From Bryobacterales bacterium (GTDB lineage Bacteria; Acidobacteriota; Terriglobia; Bryobacterales; Bryobacteraceae): a stretch of DNA of 7,395 nucleotides. Location: NCBI GenBank assembly GCA_003132865.1, contig PKYZ01000813.1, positions 4,488 through 11,882 on the forward strand, given 5' to 3'. This document shows positions 1-5,513 of the stretch, piece by piece. The number at the start of each line of letters is the position of its first letter. Position 1 is the first letter of the stretch. The translations under genes were made by a program, and so were the position numbers. The notes beneath the pieces are model-generated. The model ran no database searches. It was not told the origin of the DNA and saw nothing but the letters and a program-made list of their open reading frames with translations.

Positions 1-1169
1 TTGTGCATGAGGTTGTCGGTGTAATATGGCGCCGGGTGGCAACTGGCGCAGCGGCCTTTCCCGAAGAAAATCTCCTCGCCGTGCAGTTCGTTGGCGGTCG
101 CTTTCCTGGGGTCGAGTCTGCCTTGAACGTTCAGCTTTGGGGCCGGCGGGAAATCTAACAGCTCTTGGAACTCGGCCATGAAGTGGACCTGGCTTCCCCG
201 ATCGAGAATGTTGACGCCCTTCTTCGTCGCGATGACCGGGTCACCGTCGAAGTAAGCGGCGCGCTGCTCAAACTCGGTGAAATCTTCCACGGTCTTCAGA
301 GCGCGCTGGGAGCCGAACAGGCGCTGCTCGTTTACGCCGCGCAAGGAGGGTGTGTTGATACGGTGCCGGTACTCCTGAGGCCGGATGTCGCCGACCAGGT
401 GGGTGGCGCGGTTGGTGTGGCCGTTGGCGTGGCAGTCCAGGCAGGCTACACCGCGGCTGGCATGAGCGCTGCGGCGATCCTCGGTCTGATTAAACTGCTG
501 TTGCGGAAACGGCGTAAGAAGCAGGCGGAGGCCTTCGATCTGCTTGGGGTTGAGGATGCCGTTGAAGAGCTCGTAGTAGTTGTCGAGGGTGACGAGCTTG
601 TCTTTCGAGACATCGCCGAGGTCGGGGCGGGTGGTGAGATAGATGGGCGGCGGGAATTCGGGGAGGAATTGGTCGGGAATGTCGAAGTCGAGGTCGAAGC
701 GCGTCAGGTCGCGGTTCTCCTGCTTGTTCATCTCATCGATTTCGAATTTCGGGAAGACCATTCCGCCCTCCGGATGGTTGGGGTGAGGGAGGGGAAGGAA
801 GCCGGCGGGGAAGATGTCGCGAGCTTTGATCTGGTCGGGAGTCAGTTTCGCCAACTGGTCCCAGGTCACTCCCGGGGCTAGTTTGACGCGCACGCCCTGC
901 TGGATCGGCTTGCTACGCGACATGGTGACGCCGGGCGCGGGATTGTTGCTTAGGTCATAACGCTCTTCGAGGAGCGTCATTTGACGTTTCATGATGTCGG
1001 CCTTGGCGGCTGACATGCGGGTCATGATGGTTGCAAAGGCCTCATGGATATCGACGGGGGCGTAGCTGGAGGGCCGCATATTGTCCTGGGCCAGGAGAAC
1101 GCCCACTCCAACGACGAGGCCCGCAGTCATGATCGAGGCCTGGATCATCGAACGTGTCTTGATTCGCAT
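1..1169 (-). CDS. Secreted dihaem cytochrome c (cytochrome c peroxidase/MauG-like), C-terminus cut by window edge
   Basis: The first 389 codons are present and the reading frame is open through base 1. The ATG at 1169 is preceded by GGAAGGAG with a short spacer, a good ribosome-binding site. Residues 1-32 form a Sec signal peptide (basic MRIKTR, then hydrophobic AGLVVGVGVLLA, then Q). Two c-type haem sites are visible: CLDCH at 243-247 and CASCH at 374-378. Between them is TPSLRG (273-278), typical of the cytochrome c peroxidase/MauG superfamily, where such periplasmic dihaem proteins carry out peroxide reduction or other redox chemistry. The region before the first haem site (about 210 mature residues, rich in Pro, Asp and Glu) is much longer than in classical CcpA or MauG, so this is a separate subfamily. 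Its substrate cannot be told from the sequence. Family placement is solid; enzymatic role is not. Confidence 0.92.
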   Translation of the reverse strand, partial: MRIKTRSMIQASIMTAGLVVGVGVLLAQDNMRPSSYAPVDIHEAFATIMTRMSAAKADIMKRQMTLLEERYDLSNNPAPGVTMSRSKPIQQGVRVKLAPGVTWDQLAKLTPDQIKARDIFPAGFLPLPHPNHPEGGMVFPKFEIDEMNKQENRDLTRFDLDFDIPDQFLPEFPPPIYLTTRPDLGDVSKDKLVTLDNYYELFNGILNPKQIEGLRLLLTPFPQQQFNQTEDRRSAHASRGVACLDCHANGHTNRATHLVGDIRPQEYRHRINTPSLRGVNEQRLFGSQRALKTVEDFTEFEQRAAYFDGDPVIATKKGVNILDRGSQVHFMAEFQELLDFPPAPKLNVQGRLDPRKATANELHGEEIFFGKGRCASCHPAPYYTDNLMH

Positions 1170-1181
1170 AATCTCCTTCCG

Positions 1182-1220
1182 CACCCGGGCGATGCTCCGC
1201 CAACGAGCCAGGCCCGGGTG
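1182..1220 (-). promoter_or_regulatory. Hairpin in the leader of the dihaem cytochrome gene
   Basis: CACCCGGGC (1182-1190) and GCCCGGGTG (1212-1220) are perfect 9-base inverted repeats around a 21-base loop. The structure ends directly next to the ribosome-binding site of the gene starting at 1169, so in mRNA it could affect translation initiation or stability. As DNA it could be an operator. The role is inferred; the repeat itself is seen. Confidence 0.45.
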
Positions 1221-1985
1221 GTTTGGTCCAGGATTTCCGTTTTGGCCTCCTGGCCCAGCAGCCATTATATATCCAATCGCCCCAATGAGAGCCGGTTGTC
1301 TCATCCTTCAATTCAATTCCGAGCGTGCTCTGGCGTGAGGGGAACGCGAGCCAGCTTGCCGAGGCAGCAACACCCGGCCCCAGACCCGTGCCGGGAAACG
1401 CCACTCCTACCGGTTCGACGATCTTCGGCGCTTAAGAAGGCCCCCATCTCGTCCGCCTGGCCCCGGAAGTACTGCGCGTCCCGCGCGGACGAAGAGATCT
1501 GGGGGGGATCAGAGCGCCGCAATCGTTCCGAACAGCCGCTTGGCCAAATTGGGGATGCTGCAGGCCAAATTGCAGAGAGTCGAGAGGGAACTGCACCGGC
1601 GCGCCCTGAGGAGTCGCGCGGCGCCAGCGAATCGCGGAGTTGGGGCTTCATGACGCGACAGGCGACTTTCGATAGGACGACGTTGTCAGGCAATATAGGC
1701 CTTTTTCCGAGTGGCCGGTAATTCGACCGGAGCACCGAATTGCGGCCATAAGGTTGGTAAACGCTGCGCGACTTTCGGCGGGTAATGGTCCTCAAAGACG
1801 GCGCACCCAGATCAACCGCACACAGTGGACCATGCACCCGTCGGTTCATTGAAAACGCCGAGAAGCCTCTTTGCGCACGTGCCGGGAGCGAAGCGCTGCG
1901 CACCAACGCGAGAAAACGACGTAATAGTTCCCGTCCGCGCGTGATCGCCCGCGATCCGTTCGCCGGGGTTCGGCGGCCAGCCCCG
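1221..1985. other. Stretch without a convincing gene
   Basis: Apart from the TATAAT box, nothing here could be assigned. Open frames exist on both strands but they lack recognisable domains and good ribosome-binding sites, and they mostly continue as out-of-frame readings of the neighbouring genes. One plus-strand frame ending at the TGA near 1652 reads as a short amphipathic helix with heptad spacing (see findings) and might be the tail of a decayed gene. No transfer RNA, insertion-sequence ends or strong rho-independent terminator was recognised. Confidence 0.4.
1264..1269 (-). promoter_or_regulatory. Candidate -10 box (TATAAT) for the dihaem cytochrome gene
   Basis: The minus strand reads a perfect TATAAT inside an A/T-rich GATATATAAT stretch in otherwise GC-rich DNA. 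It lies about 95 bases upstream of the ATG at 1169, leaving a leader that contains the 1182-1220 hairpin. No convincing TTGACA-like -35 box is seen at 16-18 bases spacing, so this is only a candidate. Confidence 0.35.
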
Positions 1986-3848
1986 TCAGCGGCCCGCGAG
2001 GGACAGCCGGAACGCGGCCATCTCCTGGCCGTTGCGAACCAGCAGGACGTCACCGGCCAGAACCGGGTGGTTCCAGGTCTTGCCCTCGAGCGCCGGGAAC
2101 CGCGCGAGCTCCGTGAACTGATCGGGGATCGCCCGGACCAGCGCCAGCTCACCCTCTTCCGACAACACCAGAAGCAAGTCCTGATCGGGCAGCAGGACGA
2201 GCTGGCCGTTGCCGTAGCGTCCGCCCTTCCACTTGCGCTTGCCGTCCTTGAGGTCGATGCACGCGAGGATGCTGCCGTCGAAGCCGAAGGCATAGCCATC
2301 ATGAACGACGAAGTCGTTGAAGTAGGGCTTCAGCCCATTCGAGGTCCAGCGCTCTTCGACGGTCCATCCGCCGGGTCCACGCGCGACCGCGAGGCGGCGC
2401 GTGCCGCTGCTGTCGCTGACGCTGATCAGGATGTCGCCGTCCGCGGTCAGGGCCGGCTGCACGATGGGGTAGCCTGGCCATGGGTGCTCCCAGAGCAGCG
2501 TGCCGTCGGCGAGCGCGACGCTGGTCGCGCCGGCTTCGCTCAAAAGCAGGACCTGCTGGACTCCGTCGATGGTCAATAGATGCGGCGAGCTGTAGCTCAC
2601 GCCGTGGGCCGGGCCGACCCAGCGCCGGGCTCCGGTGGCGCGGTCATAAGCGGCGAGCTGGCCGGCGACGCCGACGATGAGGACATCGCCGACCACCAAC
2701 GGCGAGCTCGCGAATCCCCATTGCGGACTCTTCATGCCGGTGTCGGACGCCGCGTTGTGCGACCACACGACGGCACCGTCACGGGCGTTGAGCACGTTCA
2801 GGATTCCGGTGGCGCCAAATGTGTACACGCGACCATTGCTGAGGGTCGGCGTCGCGCGCGGACCGGCGCCGCCATTCGACTCCCAGAAGCGGGACGTGTC
2901 GCGGTGTGCCCACACCGGCTCGCCGCTGGTCAGTTTGTAGCAGGCGACGACCTCATCGGGACCGCGCTGCTCTTGGGTGTAGATGAGGCCGCCGCGAACC
3001 GCGAAGGACGACCAGCCCGGTCCGACCGGCCGGCGCCATAGCGCGACCGGCGGCGACGCAGTCCAGTCGGTTTTGATCCGCACGCCGGGAATGACATCGT
3101 CGCGATGGGGTCCGCGAAAGCCTGGCCAGATGGGTCCCGTCTCCGCTTCCGCGGGAGCCGGCGGAAGCGCCACCGGCTCGTTGCCCGATTTGGCCACCAG
3201 CCGTTTCTCGGGAGTCTTCGCTGCTGCCGGAACCGGCGGAAGCGCCGCCGGCTCGTTGCCGGATTGGGCCACGGGCCGTTTCTCGGGAGTCTCCGCTGCT
3301 GCCCGAACCGGCGGGAGCGCCCCTGGCTCGTTGCCGGATTTGGCCATGAGCCGTTCCTCCGGAGTCTTCGCCCACCGCCAGTGCAAGTCGTTATGGAAGC
3401 TGCCGGCGGTGAAGCCACCGGTCCGGACGAGCGTCAACACTCCACACGCGAGCAGGATGGTCGCGACCATCGACACGCGCCGGGGTCCGTCCGGGAGACG
3501 ACGGGTGGCCACCGCCCACGCGACGAGGGCGAGGCTCAGGATTGGGATCGCCAAGATGGGGAACAACATCCCTTGCGCCCCAGTCGCAATCGACACGTCA
3601 ACGATGCGCTTTGTCGCGAACAGCACGACGATCATCAGGCCGACGGCGCCCAAGCGCTCGGACCAAGGCGCCCGGCTAAGGAACAACCACCACAGGACGA
3701 TGGCCAACCCGCCGACGAGTTCCCCAAGCAATCCAAAGAGCGCGGCTTCGGGCACGACGGCAGGGACGGCAAACCTTACCAGCCACTGCAGGATCACGAT
3801 GACCACGCCGGGCCACAGCCGGAGCGGCTTCCTAGCCGAATTTTTCAT
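1986..3848 (-). CDS. Membrane-anchored PQQ-like beta-propeller protein
   Basis: Protein of 620 residues. The N-terminal 145 residues contain about five hydrophobic helices (near 11-33, 35-58, 65-85, 92-114 and 125-143). A linker of three 25-residue repeats follows (162-236). From WPGFRGP (241-247) to the end is a beta-propeller with PQQ/WD-like blades; recurring phrases such as YDRATGARRW, LADGTLLWEHPW and IDLKDGKRKW are typical blade endings. The fold is that of PQQ-binding-like repeat proteins, but quinoprotein dehydrogenase active-site features were not identified, so a scaffold or sensor role is as likely as catalysis. The propeller is presumably periplasmic, tethered to the inner membrane. 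The ATG at 3848 has only a weak GGGA upstream. No gene is close enough to make an operon obvious. Confidence 0.9.
   Translation of the reverse strand: MKNSARKPLRLWPGVVIVILQWLVRFAVPAVVPEAALFGLLGELVGGLAIVLWWLFLSRAPWSERLGAVGLMIVVLFATKRIVDVSIATGAQGMLFPILAIPILSLALVAWAVATRRLPDGPRRVSMVATILLACGVLTLVRTGGFTAGSFHNDLHWRWAKTPEERLMAKSGNEPGALPPVRAAAETPEKRPVAQSGNEPAALPPVPAAAKTPEKRLVAKSGNEPVALPPAPAEAETGPIWPGFRGPHRDDVIPGVRIKTDWTASPPVALWRRPVGPGWSSFAVRGGLIYTQEQRGPDEVVACYKLTSGEPVWAHRDTSRFWESNGGAGPRATPTLSNGRVYTFGATGILNVLNARDGAVVWSHNAASDTGMKSPQWGFASSPLVVGDVLIVGVAGQLAAYDRATGARRWVGPAHGVSYSSPHLLTIDGVQQVLLLSEAGATSVALADGTLLWEHPWPGYPIVQPALTADGDILISVSDSSGTRRLAVARGPGGWTVEERWTSNGLKPYFNDFVVHDGYAFGFDGSILACIDLKDGKRKWKGGRYGNGQLVLLPDQDLLLVLSEEGELALVRAIPDQFTELARFPALEGKTWNHPVLAGDVLLVRNGQEMAAFRLSLAGR
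3141..3365 (-). repeat. Three tandem 75-base repeats coding a 25-residue Pro/Ala linker
   Basis: The units are 3291-3365, 3216-3290 and 3141-3215 in transcription order. Each codes a variant of TPEKRLVAKSGNEPVALPP plus a five- or six-residue Ala-rich tail (protein residues 162-186, 187-211, 212-236). GGCTCGTTGCC recurs at exactly 75-base intervals on the plus strand (3175, 3250, 3325). The array sits between the membrane helices and the propeller and looks like a flexible, copy-number-variable spacer. Confidence 0.95.
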
Positions 3849-3872
3849 CTTGGTCCCAGAGTCCTATTCAGT

Positions 3873-3906
3873 ATGCCCGGCGGGCATCGTTGACCTGGTA
3901 TGGTCA
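3873..3906 (-). promoter_or_regulatory. Two adjacent dyads upstream of the propeller gene
   Basis: ATGCCCG-G-CGGGCAT (3873-3887) is a perfect dyad with 7-base arms about 25 bases before the ATG at 3848. TGACC-TGGTAT-GGTCA (3891-3906) follows it. A TATGAT motif on the minus strand (3913-3918) could be a -10 box just upstream, which would place both dyads in the leader or at the start of transcription, where a repressor might bind. Operator function is inferred only. Confidence 0.3.
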
Positions 3907-4387
3907 TGGGCAATCATACGCAAGAGAACGGCGGATCGTTCCACATAAATCGCTATACGCGCTCTTGGTCCCCCAGGGGTGTGCAGAAAGCAGATGCCAT
4001 TCACCGGGCGGGCGCTAGGCGCTTGTCTCGGGCTTGCCGCCGTCAATGCGCATTCAACGTTTACAACGAATCCTCGAATTCCGATGGCGGTAACGAATAG
4101 TGGCGGGATGATGGGCACAACTCGCGTCAACCCGCGCCTAACGCACGTAGCGTTTAGGTTCCTGCGCAGTGGCAATTCGTCGGCCAATCGGAAAAAGCTT
4201 TCAAACGGTCGTCCAACCGTGGCCCACTATTTTCCAGCCGGCGCACGACGGCGTTGTTTGCCATTATCGTCCGGCCACACCGGCTGGTTGCGCCCCCCAG
4301 TCTGGCGTCCCGTTTCCGCCTGGCGCGCCGTGATTCAGGAACGTCGGCGAGCGGGCACTTCACCGGGGGCAGTCGCCAGCCGCGTCT
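3907..4387. other. Stretch without a convincing gene
   Basis: Short overlapping open frames exist on both strands (for example plus from 3979 and minus from 4187), but none shows a recognisable domain, a good ribosome-binding site or neighbour-like codon use. It probably holds the propeller gene's promoter and, towards its right end, decayed sequence leading into the GloVer remnant. Confidence 0.4.
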
Positions 4388-4505
4388 GCCTTGACGACTC
4401 TACACAGCTTCTGCTCCCAAGCGGGTGCCCGGGCGGCGGATACCCGCGGCAGTCCAGGCCCCCAATGGGGCCTTCTATGGGACAACCTTGTTTGGCGGGA
4501 CCAGT
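4388..4505 (+). pseudogene. Frameshifted remnant of a GloVer (TIGR03803-type) repeat
   Basis: Read across three frames, this stretch gives one nearly complete GloVer repeat: ALTTLHSFCSQ (from 4388), then SGCPGGGYP (frame of 4420), then AAVQAPNGAFYGTTLFGGTS (frame of 4449, ending about 4505). These match the usual order LYSF-CSQSGC-DGxYP-GLVQAxxGNFYGTTxxGG of GloVer repeat proteins. Each of the two frame changes is explained by loss of one base. No start codon or other repeat is attached, so it is a dead fragment. Its last 31 bases overlap the 3' end of the antisense thioredoxin gene. GloVer proteins are secreted or cell-surface proteins of unknown function, common in Acidobacteria and Verrucomicrobia. 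Confidence 0.75.
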
Positions 4506-4969
4506 AGTTCTTTGAGTACATCCTCGAAGACATTCCCTTCTTCGAAGCCGACTACCTTCTTTCTGACGATCCCTGTGCGGTCCGCCAAAATTGTTGCTGG
4601 TATTCCGAGCACGTTGTAACTGTCAACGTTCATGCCGTTGATGAGCAGGGGGTACGTGATTCCGTATTTCTTGGCGAACCTGCGGACTTGGGCTGGACTG
4701 GAATCCAGCGCGATCCCGACCACTACCAATCCGCGACTCCTGTACCTGCGGTACAGGTCTTCGTAGCCCGGCATTTCTTTCTTGCATGGACCGCACCAAG
4801 TGGCCCAGAAATCCAGCAGGATCACTTTGCCCTGGAACTGCCGAAGCGCGACTGTGCGGCCGGAGGTGTCGGGCAACGAAAAATCCGGGACTCGATCCAC
4901 CGGTGCTTGCGGGCGGAGCGGTATGGTGAACGCAAGACACGACACGAACAGAAGGATTCCGCGCTTCAG
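4475..4969 (-). CDS. TlpA-like exported thioredoxin (WCGPC), probable CTG start
   Basis: Thioredoxin-fold protein of the TlpA/ResA/AhpC-TSA group, which reduces disulfides (here perhaps selenium pairs) outside the cytoplasm. Counting from the CTG at 4969 (164 residues), the active site WCGPC has its cysteines at 59 and 62, and the cis-proline loop GIPAT has Pro at 124. PDFSLPDTSG before the active site is the usual TlpA entry. An alternative GTG at 4945 has no ribosome-binding site and would cut the hydrophobic segment in half. Starting at CTG gives a full signal peptide (LKRG, then ILLFVSCLAFTIPL, then RPQA) and a GGAG eight bases upstream; the CTG overlaps the upstream TGA as CTGA, implying translational coupling. 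The last nine or so residues are antisense to the GloVer remnant and may be acquired. Function class is sure; start codon is an inference. Confidence 0.9.
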   Translation of the reverse strand: MKRGILLFVSCLAFTIPLRPQAPVDRVPDFSLPDTSGRTVALRQFQGKVILLDFWATWCGPCKKEMPGYEDLYRRYRSRGLVVVGIALDSSPAQVRRFAKKYGITYPLLINGMNVDSYNVLGIPATILADRTGIVRKKVVGFEEGNVFEDVLKELLVPPNKVVP

Positions 4970-5490
4970 TTCAGAATCTCCAATATCTCCAATTGCGATG
5001 TGTCCGGCGTCTTAGGCTTCTTGCCTGCGGGCTTCTTGTACAGCAGTCCCCGGATCTTCACGGCTCCGACAAGCGCTCCCGGCTCCTCGAGTTTCCTCGA
5101 AATCGCGTTTGGCTTCACCGGGAATGACAGATTATCGCCAATCTTGAATATCATTCCGGTTGCGCCATCCTTCACGATTTCTCCGCTGGCAATGATGTCC
5201 ATCTCCGATACGGATACACCGCTGTCGTAGACGGCCTTGAAAATGGCGGAAGGATCAAACTTGGAATCCTCCTTGCGGAAGATCACCACCTTCCCATCCA
5301 CCAAACTGACTTCCACTTTTTGAACACCAGCCTGGCGTCCCAGGTGCTGTTGCACCCCGTAGGCTCAAAGGTTTCACGTCATGCCTTCGACGCGCAACTC
5401 AATCCGCTCGATGCCCGACTCGGCATCAATCAAACCGGGTGCCAATGTCGCCGCAGCGAGCGCCATGTACATCAATCTTCTTCTCAACAT
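4966..5490 (-). CDS. Exported HMA-domain selenoprotein with U-x-x-U in place of C-x-x-C
   Basis: Product of 174 residues if two in-frame TGA codons (5376-5374 and 5367-5365; residues 39 and 42) are read as selenocysteine. The ATG at 5490 follows a perfect AAGGAGG at 10 bases. Residues 1-23 are a signal peptide (MLRRRLMYMALAAATLAPG). Residues 27-95 form an HMA (MerP/CopZ-like) fold: IERIELRVEGMT-U-NL-U-AYGVQQHL, then GVQKVEVSLVDGKVVI, then FKAVYDSGV. Both TGAs sit exactly on the metal-binding cysteines of GMTCxxC. The C-terminal 75 residues (GEIVKDGATG to the end) are beta-rich and Lys/Pro-containing, possibly OB-like, unrecognised. It is the second gene of an operon, 23 bases after a beta-barrel gene and overlapping a thioredoxin gene. 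It probably binds a soft metal or acts as a redox pair in the periplasm. A start at the internal GTG 5355 would lose the signal peptide, first strand and motif, so is unlikely. Confidence 0.87.
5328..5349 (-). promoter_or_regulatory. Candidate bacterial SECIS hairpin
   Basis: On the minus strand: CAG, a two-base CA bulge, CCTGG, loop GACG, CCAGG, CTG. This gives eight pairs with one bulge. The apical loop starts 25 nt after the second TGA (5365) and 34 nt after the first (5374), and its first base is G. As I remember the usual bacterial SECIS search rule (loop 3-14 nt with G in the first two positions, upper stem 4-16 pairs, loop 16-37 nt from UGA), one hairpin satisfies it for both codons. 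It lies inside the coding region, as bacterial SECIS elements do. An overlapping alternative stem (GGTGC-AACA-GCACC, 5356-5343) lacks a loop G. Confidence 0.65.
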
Positions 5491-5500
5491 GCTGACAAGT

Positions 5501-5507
5501 CCTCCTT
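5501..5507 (-). promoter_or_regulatory. Ribosome-binding site deciding the selenoprotein start
   Basis: A perfect AAGGAGG stands 10 bases before the ATG at 5490. It is the strongest ribosome-binding site in the window and shows that translation begins upstream of the two TGA codons, not at the internal GTG. Confidence 0.85.
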
Positions 5508-5513
5508 CCAGCT

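Noticed and set aside
165..881. 238-residue plus-strand ORF
   Set aside because: Antisense shadow of the dihaem cytochrome, whose two haem motifs lie on the minus strand.
1042..1404. 120-residue minus-strand ORF overlapping the cytochrome start
   Set aside because: Overlaps the well-supported cytochrome N-terminus out of frame and has no recognisable domain.
1313..2302. 329-residue minus-strand ORF
   Set aside because: Its first third is an out-of-frame reading of the propeller gene; it is Arg/Ser/Ala-rich and has no recognisable domain.
1785..2579. 264-residue plus-strand ORF
   Set aside because: Mostly antisense to the propeller gene, with no domain and composition typical of a shadow frame in GC-rich DNA.
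2983..3948. 321-residue plus-strand ORF including apparent repeats
   Set aside because: Antisense to the propeller gene; its repeats are the reverse reading of the linker repeats.
3979..4515. 178-residue plus-strand ORF
   Set aside because: No domain; its 3' part runs through the GloVer remnant partly in the wrong frame.
4966..5355. 129-residue ORF from GTG 5355 as a complete gene
   Set aside because: It has no ribosome-binding site and lacks the first HMA strand, the metal motif and the signal peptide, all of which are present upstream in the same frame behind two TGA codons.
5343..5356. GGTGC-AACA-GCACC hairpin as the SECIS
   Set aside because: The loop has no G and begins only 13 nt after the second TGA, so it fits the bacterial SECIS pattern less well than the 5328-5349 hairpin.
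5365..5376. The two TGAs as ordinary pseudogene stops
   Set aside because: They are the only stops in 174 codons and coincide with both motif cysteines, with a SECIS-like hairpin downstream and a perfect ribosome-binding site upstream.
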